Shown in pieces: positions 32,649 through 40,913 of a DNA stretch of 64,000 nt. Position 1 is the first letter of the stretch. The number at the start of each line of letters is the position of its first letter. Source of the DNA: UBA2658 sp964617335 (GTDB taxonomy: Bacteria; Bacillota; Clostridia; Oscillospirales; Oscillospiraceae); NCBI GenBank assembly GCA_964617335.1, contig CAZTXG010000001.1:124001-188000 (forward strand). Direction: 5' to 3'. The notes beneath the pieces are model-generated. The model was not told where the DNA came from. It searched no databases and saw only the letters and a list, made by a program, of their open reading frames with translations. The position numbers were made by a program, and so were the translations under genes.

Positions 32649-33464
32649 CTAAGCAATGGTTTTTCCGAGAAGTGCAGATATTGCCTTCGTATTGTTTACA
32701 AGAGACCCCACAAGTATCTTCTTTTCATCGGAAAAGGTCAAATAATCCTGCTGGTAGAGTGATAAGCATTCCCTTGTAAGGTCGTTTAGTTTCGCTCTAA
32801 TCGTACCGGTCTCCTCCAAAAGCGCTGCAATCTTTGCGTCCATCTCCCGAACTGTTTCTATATTTTTCTTCACTTCGCTGATTTCTTCATTCTTTTGTTT
32901 GTTTAGTTTTGTCCGCTTGCTTGCAAATAGGACAATAGATGATAGCAGCGTTGCACCGGCAATCGACCAGCCGATAGGTCCTGCCAATGCCAAAAGTGCG
33001 GTTCCGGCTGAAATACCACCGCCCCCCGCCGCCAATGCGCCGCCTCCTAACCATGCCAAAGCCGCATTGGTTGCCGCTGCACCAGAGAGTGTGGCGATAG
33101 CAGTGCCGGTGGATGCTGTTCCAAAGGTTGTGGCTATCCACATGGCAGCTGTAGGTGCCATGAACGCAACAGATGCCCCTGCTGCAAGACCCGCCCCTGC
33201 TCCGCCGGCAGCCACTCTTGCAGCATATAGCTCCTGTTCAGCAAAGGTACAGGAATCCACAAATTGGTTTCGACTAACATTAATTTCTTCAAAGTCAGAA
33301 TCAAAGGATTTCGGGTGGTTAGCGATACTGTTTACTATGTTCTCCACTGTTTCAATGGAGTCAATCGTCCGGTATCTTTCCACATACAGCTTGATACCCT
33401 TATCGTTCATTAGCGTATAAGCATCATTGTACTCTGTGATGGATGTTTCTAATAAGCGATCCAA
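32649..33464 (-). CDS. unknown protein with long Gly/Ala-rich hydrophobic core between helical ends
   Basis: 271 residues. The first possible start is TTG at 33464; no ATG lies nearer than codon 19. An N-terminal helical part (1-80) is followed by about 100 residues rich in Gly, Ala and Thr with several membrane-length stretches (A-G-G-A-G-A-G-L-A-A-G-A-S-V-A-F, G-G-G-A-L-A-A-G-G-G-G-I, A-L-A-G-P-I-G-W-S-I-A-G-A). A coiled coil (about 185-235, K-K-N-I-E-T-V-R-E-M-D-A-K-I) follows. There is no signal peptide. Helix, glycine-zipper membrane core, coiled coil is a shape seen in pore-forming or membrane-remodelling proteins, but function here is inference only. Confidence 0.75.
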   Translation of the reverse strand: MDRLLETSITEYNDAYTLMNDKGIKLYVERYRTIDSIETVENIVNSIANHPKSFDSDFEEINVSRNQFVDSCTFAEQELYAARVAAGGAGAGLAAGASVAFMAPTAAMWIATTFGTASTGTAIATLSGAAATNAALAWLGGGALAAGGGGISAGTALLALAGPIGWSIAGATLLSSIVLFASKRTKLNKQKNEEISEVKKNIETVREMDAKIAALLEETGTIRAKLNDLTRECLSLYQQDYLTFSDEKKILVGSLVNNTKAISALLGKTIA

Positions 33465-33653
33465 TTCATGAATTTTGTGTCGATATCATTTTTCATTGTA
33501 ACCGCAGCATCTTTGACGCTTGCAGCCTTTTCCGATATGCCCTTGGCTGTCTGTACCGCCCTTTTTTTTAGCGGTTTCTACATCAATCTTTTCTAAACCA
33601 CTTTTTGCGATTTCAGCAAAATTGCCGAAGACATTATTTATTTTCTTTGCCAT
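33449..33653 (-). pseudogene. small helical protein gene, frameshifted in an A8 tract
   Basis: ATG at 33653, seven bases after GGGAGG. The frame as written gives M-A-K-K-I-N-N-V-F-G-N-F-A-E-I-A then a Cys/Gly-rich tail and a stop at 33486. With one A fewer in the A8 run (33562-33569) the frame continues R-A-V-Q-T-A-K-G-I-S-E-K-A-A-S-V-K-D-A-A and ends F-M-N-W-I-A-Y at 33449, a uniform 67-residue amphipathic helix. That end overlaps the TTG start of the next gene by 16 bases. Either phase variation, slippage, a decayed gene or a sequence error. Confidence 0.7.
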
Positions 33654-33847
33654 GTTCATTCCTCCCATATTTTTATATGCTTAGTCTCTATGATAGCGTT
33701 CGTTAATTCTGCGAGGAGATTTTTCTTCAATCATACAAGACGAGAAATATTAAATTACATATATACAGATTTTAAATATACTATTTTTCAATCTTAAAAG
33801 CAAATATATTTGGTGCAATATTACAAAAATAGAATACTAAACGCAGA

Positions 33848-33871
33848 AAAACCGCCTATTTAGGCGGTTTT
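33848..33871 (-). terminator. terminator of tRNA-Pro
   Basis: AAAACCGCCTA (33848-33858) and TAGGCGGTTTT (33861-33871); leftward the stem runs into TTTTTC. It is 12 bases beyond the tRNA. Confidence 0.8.
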
Positions 33872-33882
33872 CGTAAAATTCG

Positions 33883-33959
33883 TGGTCCGGGCGACAGGAT
33901 TCGAACCTGCGGCCCCCTGCTCCCAAAGCAGATGCGCTACCAAACTGCGCTACGCCCGG
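33883..33959 (-). tRNA. tRNA-Pro (anticodon TGG)
   Basis: 77 nt with encoded CCA. Acceptor CCGGGCG/CGCCCGG, anticodon loop TTTGGGA giving UGG, T arm GGTTCGAATCC. Upstream on the minus strand TATAAT (33968-33973) with TTGGGA (33990-33995) forms its promoter. Confidence 0.96.
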
Positions 33960-34067
33960 ATATTTTAATTATACTCCTTTTGTGCCGACTCCCAAGCTTA
34001 TTCTGCCTTCAAATAATCAGGCCATAATATGTTACCACAGCTTGGCGGAAACTGCAACGGTTTTTTA

Positions 34068-34096
34068 TTGATGTTTCCGTCGTATTATGTTATTAT
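34068..34096 (+). promoter_or_regulatory. promoter of the trmB operon
   Basis: TTGATG (34068-34073), 17 bp, TATTAT (34091-34096), 23 bases before the trmB start. Confidence 0.6.
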
Positions 34097-34119
34097 CGCA
34101 AAAGGAGTGTGAAAATTTC

Positions 34120-34758
34120 ATGAGAATCAGAAAAAAACCAAACCTTATTCCTCGAATGGAGCGAATTTCTTATATAATGGAAGGTGACCCTGCCGCCCTT
34201 AGGGGTCAGTGGAAAACCTCCTTTCCGGAGACTTCTTCCCTTTGGCTGGAAATAGGCTGCGGCAAGGGACGCTTCACAGCAGAAATAGCAGAGCAAAACC
34301 CAGACTGTTTTCTTGTGGCCATAGAAAAGGTGCCCGAGGCCATGGTGGTTGCCATGGAGCTTTGCGACAGTAAAAAGCTTTCAAATGTTCGTTTTATCGA
34401 CGGGGACGCCCTTGCCCTTCCTATTATTTTTGAGGAAAAAGAGCTTGACCGTATTTATATAAATTTTTGCGACCCCTGGCCGAAAAGCCGCTATGCCAAA
34501 CATCGCCTCACCTCTCCCGGTTTTCTTAAAATATACGAATCTGTCTTAAAATCCGGCGGCGAAATCCACTTCAAAACAGATAACAATCCCCTGTTTGAAT
34601 ATTCCATGGATACTTTCATTGAAGAAGGCTGGCAGCTTTCAGAGCTTAGCCGTAACCTCCATGGGAAGGGTCCTGTAGGAATTATGACCGACTACGAGGC
34701 CAAATTCTACGCTCAGGGGTTACCAATAAACAGGCTGGTTGCTAAAAAGGAGACATAA
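34120..34758 (+). CDS. trmB: tRNA (guanine-N7-)-methyltransferase
   Basis: 212 residues. The ATG at 34120 gives the family start M-R-I-R-K-K-P-N-L. It has the SAM-binding motif L-E-I-G-C-G-K-G-R-F and the TrmB signature I-N-F-C-D-P-W-P-K-S-R-Y-A-K-H-R, and ends with the tRNA-recognition segment T-D-Y-E-A-K-F. It makes m7G46 in tRNA. AAAGGAG lies about 12 bases upstream. First gene of an operon with xth, dus and an ECF sigma factor. Confidence 0.95.
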   Translation: MRIRKKPNLIPRMERISYIMEGDPAALRGQWKTSFPETSSLWLEIGCGKGRFTAEIAEQNPDCFLVAIEKVPEAMVVAMELCDSKKLSNVRFIDGDALALPIIFEEKELDRIYINFCDPWPKSRYAKHRLTSPGFLKIYESVLKSGGEIHFKTDNNPLFEYSMDTFIEEGWQLSELSRNLHGKGPVGIMTDYEAKFYAQGLPINRLVAKKET

Positions 34759-34760
34759 AA

Positions 34761-35516
34761 ATGCGACTTATATCATGGAACGTAAACGGCCTTCGGGCTG
34801 TTGTTAAAAAAGGCTTCGAGGACATTTTTAATGAGCTTGATGCCGATATGTTTTGTTTGCAGGAAACAAAGCTTCAGGAGGGTCAAATAGACCTTCAGTT
34901 TCCCGGCTATGAAAGCTATTGGAGCTATGCAGAAAAAAAGGGCTATTCAGGAACAGCCATTTTCACCCGAGTTGCCCCCCTTTCCGTTTCCTATAATCTT
35001 GGCATGGACGAGCATGACGACGAAGGTCGTGCCGTCACCTTGGAGTTTGAGGAGTTTTTCCTCGTCTGTGTTTACACACCCAACTCCCAAGACGGCTTAA
35101 AGCGCCTTCCCTACCGCATGAGCTGGGAGGACGCTTTTAGGGACTATGTTTCCGCTCTTGACAAGAAAAAGCCAGTGATTATCTGCGGCGATCTTAACGT
35201 TGCCCATCAGGAAATTGACCTTAAAAACCCCTCCACCAACCGTCAGAACCCCGGTTTTTCTGATGAGGAACGGGCAAAGTTCACCCAGCTTTTAGAAGCC
35301 GGATTTACAGACAGCTTTCGCTTTCTCTACCCCGATTTAACAGGGGCATACAGCTGGTGGAGTTATCGCTCTAATGCCAGAGCCAACAACACAGGCTGGC
35401 GCATTGACTATTTTGTTCTTTCCGACAGGTTGAAAGACAAGATAGATAAGGCATACATCTGTCCGGAAATCATGGGCAGTGATCATTGCCCCGTGGGCTT
35501 AGACCTTAAGCTATGA
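34761..35516 (+). CDS. xth: exodeoxyribonuclease III
   Basis: 251 residues, two bases after trmB. AP-endonuclease/ExoIII signatures are present: S-W-N-V-N-G-L-R-A, F-C-L-Q-E-T-K-L, C-G-D-L-N-V-A-H, G-W-R-I-D-Y-F and the C-terminal G-S-D-H-C-P-V. It cleaves DNA at abasic sites in base-excision repair. Its stop overlaps the start of the next gene (ATGA), so translation is coupled. Confidence 0.96.
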   Translation: MRLISWNVNGLRAVVKKGFEDIFNELDADMFCLQETKLQEGQIDLQFPGYESYWSYAEKKGYSGTAIFTRVAPLSVSYNLGMDEHDDEGRAVTLEFEEFFLVCVYTPNSQDGLKRLPYRMSWEDAFRDYVSALDKKKPVIICGDLNVAHQEIDLKNPSTNRQNPGFSDEERAKFTQLLEAGFTDSFRFLYPDLTGAYSWWSYRSNARANNTGWRIDYFVLSDRLKDKIDKAYICPEIMGSDHCPVGLDLKL

Positions 35517-36484
35517 TAAAAATCGGCGAAGTTGAGCTTGAGGGTCTTTTGGCCCTTGCCCCTATGGCCGGTGTGTCTGACCTTGCTTTTCGCAAGGTTT
35601 GCAGGGAAAACGGAGCCTCATACACCTGCACGGAAATGGTCAGCGCCAAGGCCCTTGTATATAAAGATGAAAAAACAAAGGGCCTTCTTCAGCTAGATGA
35701 AAACGAGCACCCCTGTGCCGCCCAAATCTTCGGCAGCGAGCCGGAGTTTATGGAAGAAGGGGCAGCTCTTGCGAGGGAAATTTCCGGAGCGGATGTTATT
35801 GACATTAACATGGGCTGCCCCGTGGGTAAGGTTTCCGGCAGCGGTGACGGCTGCGCTCTTATGCGTGAGCCGGAAAAAGCCATGAAAATAATTGAGGCTG
35901 TCCGGCGGGGAGCTAAAGTGCCTGTAACCGTTAAGTTTCGCAAGGGCTGGGATAAGGGAAACGTAAACGCCGTGGAGTTTGGAAAAATGTGCGAACAGGC
36001 GGGAGCCGCCGCCATTTGTGTCCATGGCCGTACAAAAGCCCAGATGTATTCAGGCCTTGCCGACTGGGACATAATCAGGGATGTTAAAAAAGCCGTGGGC
36101 ATACCCGTTTTTGCCAACGGTGATGTTTTTGAGCCGGAGGACGCCCCCCGCATACTTCGCTACACCGGCTGCGACGGTATTATGATAGGCCGTGGTGCCT
36201 TTGGAAACCCCTGGCTTTTCTCCAGGGCAAAGGCCTTGCTTGAGGGGAAAGACTGCCCCCCTCTGCCTCCCCTTTCCCAGCGGATAGATACTGCCGTGTA
36301 TCAGTTTGAGCAGGCGGCAAAGTTCAAAGGTGAGAAAATCGCCTGTCTTGAGGCAAGGCGGCATTTTGCATGGTATCTAAGGGGTGTTGCCCATTCAAGC
36401 TATTTTCGCAGCCAGCTTGTAAAAGTGGAAACTATTGATGACATTTACCGTCTTGCGAAACAGATGAAAAAAGAACTGAGGTGA
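35513..36484 (+). CDS. dusB: tRNA-dihydrouridine synthase
   Basis: 323 residues of the Dus TIM barrel. Visible: L-A-P-M-A-G-V-S-D-L-A-F-R at the start (FMN site), D-I-N-M-G-C-P-V-G-K-V with the catalytic Cys region (G-C-P), V-H-G-R-T-K-A-Q-M-Y-S-G, and G-C-D-G-I-M-I-G-R-G-A-F-G-N-P-W. The C-terminal helical domain binds tRNA. DusB-type is inferred from length and sequence. Coupled to xth by ATGA overlap. Confidence 0.93.
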   Translation: MIKIGEVELEGLLALAPMAGVSDLAFRKVCRENGASYTCTEMVSAKALVYKDEKTKGLLQLDENEHPCAAQIFGSEPEFMEEGAALAREISGADVIDINMGCPVGKVSGSGDGCALMREPEKAMKIIEAVRRGAKVPVTVKFRKGWDKGNVNAVEFGKMCEQAGAAAICVHGRTKAQMYSGLADWDIIRDVKKAVGIPVFANGDVFEPEDAPRILRYTGCDGIMIGRGAFGNPWLFSRAKALLEGKDCPPLPPLSQRIDTAVYQFEQAAKFKGEKIACLEARRHFAWYLRGVAHSSYFRSQLVKVETIDDIYRLAKQMKKELR

Positions 36485-36488
36485 GAGC

Positions 36489-37100
36489 ATGACAAGGGAG
36501 CAGGAGCGTGAGCTTGTGCAAAAAGCACAGGAGGGCGACAAACAATCCTTTGAAAAGCTCGTTATAGATAACCAGACAAAAGTATATAATCTGGCCCTGC
36601 GCATGGTGGGAAACGAGGACGATGCCTTTGACATGACTCAGGAGTCCTTTTTAAGAGCCTATAACAGCCTTAAAAGCTTTCGCGGAGACAGCCGCTTTTC
36701 TGTCTGGCTATACAGGCTTACAACCAATATCTGCCTTGACTTTCTTCGGGCGGAAAGCAGGCGCTCTCACAGCTCACTTACCTATATGGGTGAAGGCGAA
36801 GACGATAAGGAGCTTGAAATACCGGATGAGCGTTTTTCTCCCCAGTTAATAGCCGAGAAAAACGAGCTTCGCCAAGAGGTTAGGAAGGCTCTTATGAGTC
36901 TGCCTGAGGATTATAGGGTAATACTTCTTCTCCGGGAAATAAACGGACTTAGCTATGAAGAAATCGCAAATTGTCTTTCCCTTGAGGCAGGAACGGTGAA
37001 GTCCCGTATTTTCAGAGCCAGAAAAAAGCTTTGCTCCATCTTGAGTGAGGAAGGGAACCTTTCCGGTTCTTCTTCGTCAAATAAAGCAAAGGGGGTGTAA
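36489..37100 (+). CDS. ECF-type RNA polymerase sigma factor
   Basis: 203 residues. Region 2 includes D-A-F-D-M-T-Q-E-S-F-L-R-A-Y; region 4 has L-P-E-D-Y-R-V-I-L-L-L-R-E-I-N-G-L-S-Y-E and E-A-G-T-V-K-S-R-I-F-R-A-R. It is the RpoE/SigW-like class. The anti-sigma gene follows after three bases, and dus precedes by four, so expression follows the operon and activity is held by the anti-sigma partner. A Ser/Asn tail ends the protein. Confidence 0.93.
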   Translation: MTREQERELVQKAQEGDKQSFEKLVIDNQTKVYNLALRMVGNEDDAFDMTQESFLRAYNSLKSFRGDSRFSVWLYRLTTNICLDFLRAESRRSHSSLTYMGEGEDDKELEIPDERFSPQLIAEKNELRQEVRKALMSLPEDYRVILLLREINGLSYEEIANCLSLEAGTVKSRIFRARKKLCSILSEEGNLSGSSSSNKAKGV

Positions 37101-37103
37101 GAC

Positions 37104-38063
37104 ATGGAAAGCTGCAAGGAACATATTGAGAAAATAAGCGCTATGATAGACGGCCAGTTGGACGATTTGGAAAAGGCAGAGCTTTTATCCCACATCGATT
37201 CATGTCCGGAATGTAAAAGCGCTTATGATGCCTTTTCTTTTATCTCATCTGCCATATCTGACGGGCTTGTCCCGCCTCCCGAGGCTCTGGCAGAAAGTGT
37301 GATGAAGAAAATCACAGCTAAGAAAGAAAGCAAAAAGAAGCGTCAGCCCGCCCTTATATCCTTTGCGGCACTTGCCGCCTGTTTTGCCCTCATTATTTTT
37401 GGAGCCTCACGCTTAGAGCTTTTTAATAATAAATTCTCCTTTGCTTCAAACAGCGCAGCAGGTCTTCAAACAGCCAGTGACTCTGCTATGACGGAGGAAG
37501 GCGAAGGCTTTATAGACGAGTATCAGCTTTTTGATTCGGATTCCTTTCTGGATTTACCCGGGCATAATTCATTAAATGAAGCTTATCCTGCCGACAGTTT
37601 TGCTTCAAATGGGGATGATGCCGACGGAAACTTCACAGCATACGGAATCTTATCGGAGAATAACCGAATTGCAAATCAGCTTAAAAATGAAATTCCCCTT
37701 TGCATTGCAGACTGTGCCGAGCTTAAGGTATACAAAGGTGAGTACAGGGACTCCGATGACAAGGTTCGGGACAGCGCCCTCATGCTCACCATAAACGATG
37801 AGCAGGAGCTTGAGCAGCTATCTAAGCTTCTTTACTTTGAGGCTGAGGCTGAAGCCCTTGAAGACGAATCTGCTTACACCATTTTCATTCCGGCGGATTA
37901 TAGCAGCAGCGACTGTATGGAGGACATCATAGTAAAAATCTGGCTGGATAATGGAAAGGTGATTTTTCAAGACAGTAAAACAAAGCTTGCCAGGCAGGCA
38001 ATTTGTGAAGCCGATGCCTTTCTAAAATTTTTAGACGGCTTGAGCAGCAAACATAGCTTATAA
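37104..38063 (+). CDS. membrane anti-sigma factor with zinc-finger N-terminus
   Basis: 319 residues. N-terminal zinc-containing anti-sigma domain with H-I-D-S-C-P-E-C (His-x3-Cys-x2-Cys) near residues 30-38. One transmembrane helix lies at about 90-108 (I-S-F-A-A-L-A-A-C-F-A-L-I-I-F-G-A). An extracellular region of about 200 residues follows, acidic and without a recognised domain. It is the expected partner of the preceding sigma factor; the outer part probably senses envelope stress. Confidence 0.88.
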   Translation: MESCKEHIEKISAMIDGQLDDLEKAELLSHIDSCPECKSAYDAFSFISSAISDGLVPPPEALAESVMKKITAKKESKKKRQPALISFAALAACFALIIFGASRLELFNNKFSFASNSAAGLQTASDSAMTEEGEGFIDEYQLFDSDSFLDLPGHNSLNEAYPADSFASNGDDADGNFTAYGILSENNRIANQLKNEIPLCIADCAELKVYKGEYRDSDDKVRDSALMLTINDEQELEQLSKLLYFEAEAEALEDESAYTIFIPADYSSSDCMEDIIVKIWLDNGKVIFQDSKTKLARQAICEADAFLKFLDGLSSKHSL

Positions 38064-38088
38064 CATTTATGTAAACCTATTTATACAA

Positions 38089-38129
38089 AAACCCCTGCTT
38101 TTATCTAACTTAGATAAAAGCAGGGGTTT
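38089..38129. terminator. bidirectional terminator between the anti-sigma gene and nadA
   Basis: 20-bp arms starting AAACCCCTGCTTTTATC (38089-38108) and matched at 38110-38129. A T5 tail exists on the minus strand and TTTG on the plus strand. Confidence 0.9.
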
Positions 38130-38156
38130 GTTATGTCAACTATCTCTGGACAAGCT

Positions 38157-39062
38157 TTATTTAACGGCAACCATCCGCTCAAGGCTTTGTCTCGCCGCTT
38201 CCAGTTCATTCTGGGGCAGACTAAGCTGCTCCCTTTTACCTTCAAGGCAGGCCAACACATCTTCAAGACTTGTTTTTTTCATGTCAGCACAGAGAAAGTC
38301 CTCTTTTATGAGCATAATTTTTTTATCCGGCATTTCATGTTTTAAAATCTCATAAACTCCGCTTTCTGTTCCGATTATAAGTTCCTGAGCCTTAGTTTTT
38401 CGAGCAAAATCCAAAATTTCTGCTGTGGAGCCTATAAAGTCAGCGTGCTCAAGGACTTGGGGCCTGCACTCGGGGTGTACAAGAATCTGCGCTTCGGGAA
38501 ATGCTTTTTTCATGCTCAGAGCATCGTCCGGTGAAACAGCGTCGTGAATTGGGCAGCAGCCATCAAAGAGGATAATGTTTTTCTCCGGAACTTTTTTTGC
38601 AACATAGGAGCCAAGGTTTCTGTCCGGTATGAAAATAATGTCCTTATTCGGCAGGCTGCGAACAATTTTTTCAGCAGATGATGAGGTGCAGCAAATATCA
38701 CTTTGTGCCTTAACCGCCGCAGAGGAATTGACATAGCAAACAACAGCGGCTTCAGGATGCTTTTTTCTAAGCTCCCTTACCTGCTGAGGACTTATCATAT
38801 CCGCCATTGGGCAGCCAGCATCCTCTGCAGGCAGATAAACGGTTTTTTCTGGATTTAGTATCTTTGCACTCTCTGCCATAAAGCGCACTCCGCAAAGAAT
38901 AATAAGCTCCTGCTTTGCCTTTTGGGCAAGCTTTGCAAGGGCAAAGGAATCCCCTACCTCGTCTGAAATTTCCTGAACATCCAGATCCTGGTAGTAGTGA
39001 GATAATATTAAAGCGTCCTTTTTATTTTTTAGGTCGATTATCTTTTTTTTAAGCTCATTCAT
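38157..39062 (-). CDS. nadA: quinolinate synthase
   Basis: 301 residues. The three conserved cysteines that hold the catalytic [4Fe-4S] cluster are visible in D-A-G-C-P-M-A-D, H-P-E-C-R-P and D-F-L-C-A-D. Also S-H-Y-Y-Q (substrate site) and V-C-Y-V-N-S-S-A. It condenses iminoaspartate with dihydroxyacetone phosphate to make quinolinate for NAD. nadB and nadC, usual neighbours, are not in the window. Confidence 0.95.
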   Translation of the reverse strand: MNELKKKIIDLKNKKDALILSHYYQDLDVQEISDEVGDSFALAKLAQKAKQELIILCGVRFMAESAKILNPEKTVYLPAEDAGCPMADMISPQQVRELRKKHPEAAVVCYVNSSAAVKAQSDICCTSSSAEKIVRSLPNKDIIFIPDRNLGSYVAKKVPEKNIILFDGCCPIHDAVSPDDALSMKKAFPEAQILVHPECRPQVLEHADFIGSTAEILDFARKTKAQELIIGTESGVYEILKHEMPDKKIMLIKEDFLCADMKKTSLEDVLACLEGKREQLSLPQNELEAARQSLERMVAVK

Positions 39063-39124
39063 TGCTTTTCCTCCCGGATAAAGTTTGTCCCCTTAGTTTG
39101 TTTTCCTTCCAGTCATTAGAGATA

Positions 39125-39153
39125 ATTGTATCATATTTTTAAACTTTTTTCAA
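39125..39153 (-). promoter_or_regulatory. promoter of nadA
   Basis: TTGAAA (39148-39153), 17 bp, TACAAT (39125-39130) on the minus strand, 63 bases before the ATG. Confidence 0.7.
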
Positions 39154-39260
39154 ACATCTTAATTTTATCCTGTTTTCATTTTATCTTGAAATATACATTA
39201 TAAAAACAAAGATTACAGGCCCTGGCTGAAACAAACTTTTATAGTCTGACTCCTTTAACT

Positions 39261-40844
39261 TTAGTACCTTCCTGCCAAGGCTTCCGCTGTTTTTATCCCG
39301 TCTGCGGCAGCGCTGCTTATGCCTCCGGCATAGCCTGCTCCCTCTCCGCAGGGATAAATTCCCCTTACCGAGGACTGGAAGCTTTCGTCCCGCAAAAGGC
39401 GCAGAGGCGAGGAGCTTCTTGTTTCAACACCTGTTAAAAGAGCGTTTTTTTCCCCAAAGCCGTGAAGACTTTTGTCAAATTGCAAAAGCGCCGTTCTAAG
39501 ACTGTCTGTTACAAAGTCCGGCAGGCACAGGTCAAGGTTTGAAGGCCTGATGCCGGGCAAATATGTGGGTAAAACACTTCCTATATCTTTCGAAGCCTTT
39601 TTATCCAAAAAATCCCCAACAGTCTGAACCGGAGCCTTAAAATCTCCTCCCCCAAGGGAAAAGGCAAGGCTCTCCCACTTTTCCTGAAAGGCAATTCCCG
39701 CCATAGGATGCTCATTTTCAAAATCCGAAGGCCGAACCCCCACCAGAAAACCGCCGTTTATATTTTCTCCGTCTCTGGCTCTGTTACTCATGCCGTTTGT
39801 GACAAGTTTTCCATTTTCCGAAGCCGCCGCAACCACCTGCCCTCCGGGGCAAACACAAAAACTATAAGCCGAGCGGCCATTAGGCAAATGGCAGGACAGC
39901 TTATAATCCGCCGCCGGCAGCTTTTCTGCAAAATCACCGTACTGGCTCGCGGATATAAGGCTTTGGCTGTGCTCTATCCTAAGGCCTATGGCAAAGGGCT
40001 TTTGCTCCATTTTAAGCCCTGCTAAATGCAGCATTCTAAATGTATCCCTTGCCGAGTGACCTACAGCGAGGATAAGGCTGTCGCAGGGCATTTCATAAAA
40101 CCCTGCTTTGTCTTCCACCAAAATGCCGGAGAGGGTGTTGTCCTCGATTTTAAGACCGGAAAGCTTATGCTCAAAGTGTATTTCACAGCCTAAAGATATA
40201 AGCTCCAGCCGCATACTTTTTACAAGGCTTCTAAGGACATCCGTGCCGATATGGGGCTTGGCAGACCACAAAATATCCTCCGGTGCCCCGTGGGCAACAA
40301 AGGTTTCAAAAATATGCCTGACTCTGGGGTCGTTAATGCCTGTGTTAAGCTTTCCGTCGGAAAAGGTGCCTGCTCCCCCTTCCCCAAACTGCACATTGGA
40401 GCTTTCGGATAGATTTCCGGTTTTCCAAAAGTGTTCCACCTCAAGACTTCTTTTTTCCACAGAGGCGCCCCGCTCTAAAATAATAGGCGGAAGTCCGGCC
40501 CGTGCCAGCTCATAGGCAGCGAAAAGCCCCGCCGGACCCAAACCAACTATAACAGGGCGAAGGCCGCTTTTGCGGCGCAGCTTGGGAAACTCATAGGGCT
40601 GCGCCTCAAAAAGGCAGATATTTTTGTTTCCGGCAGCCTTTAAAAGCTTCTTTTCCCTGCGGGCGGAAAAGGTTACAGAAAAAACCTGATGGACATCGCT
40701 CTTTTTCCTTGCGTCAACAGACATTCGCGAGATGGAAAAATCTCTTATATCCTCCGGAGAAATCCCCAGCATTTGGGCCGCTCTTACCTTTAGGTTTTCC
40801 TTGCTTTCTCCAATCGGCGCTTTTATACCATTTATTTTTATCAT
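39261..40844 (-). CDS. FAD-dependent oxidoreductase of the COG2509 type
   Basis: 527 residues behind CGGAGGCAGGGC. The first 85 residues form a small N-terminal domain. FAD-binding motif V-I-V-G-L-G-P-A-G-L-F-A-A follows at about 98-110 with I-L-E-R-G at the second strand; then G-E-G-G-A-G-T-F-S-D-G-K-L and the C-terminal P-C-G-E-G-A-G-Y-A-G-G-I-S-S-A-A. This is a widespread uncharacterised FAD dehydrogenase family. The substrate is unknown. Single gene. Confidence 0.87.
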   Translation of the reverse strand: MIKINGIKAPIGESKENLKVRAAQMLGISPEDIRDFSISRMSVDARKKSDVHQVFSVTFSARREKKLLKAAGNKNICLFEAQPYEFPKLRRKSGLRPVIVGLGPAGLFAAYELARAGLPPIILERGASVEKRSLEVEHFWKTGNLSESSNVQFGEGGAGTFSDGKLNTGINDPRVRHIFETFVAHGAPEDILWSAKPHIGTDVLRSLVKSMRLELISLGCEIHFEHKLSGLKIEDNTLSGILVEDKAGFYEMPCDSLILAVGHSARDTFRMLHLAGLKMEQKPFAIGLRIEHSQSLISASQYGDFAEKLPAADYKLSCHLPNGRSAYSFCVCPGGQVVAAASENGKLVTNGMSNRARDGENINGGFLVGVRPSDFENEHPMAGIAFQEKWESLAFSLGGGDFKAPVQTVGDFLDKKASKDIGSVLPTYLPGIRPSNLDLCLPDFVTDSLRTALLQFDKSLHGFGEKNALLTGVETRSSSPLRLLRDESFQSSVRGIYPCGEGAGYAGGISSAAADGIKTAEALAGRY

Positions 40845-40855
40845 GCCCTGCCTCC

Positions 40856-40893
40856 GTAAAAACCGCAGCCGAAGGAAACCTCGACTGCGGTTT
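40856..40893 (-). terminator. terminator of the DUF1002 gene
   Basis: AAACCGCAG (40860-40868) and CTGCGGTTT (40885-40893) with inner pairing, followed leftward by TTTAC. It lies just before the COG2509-type gene. Confidence 0.85.
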
Positions 40894-40913
40894 AATCTCT
40901 GTATGAGTTTTAC

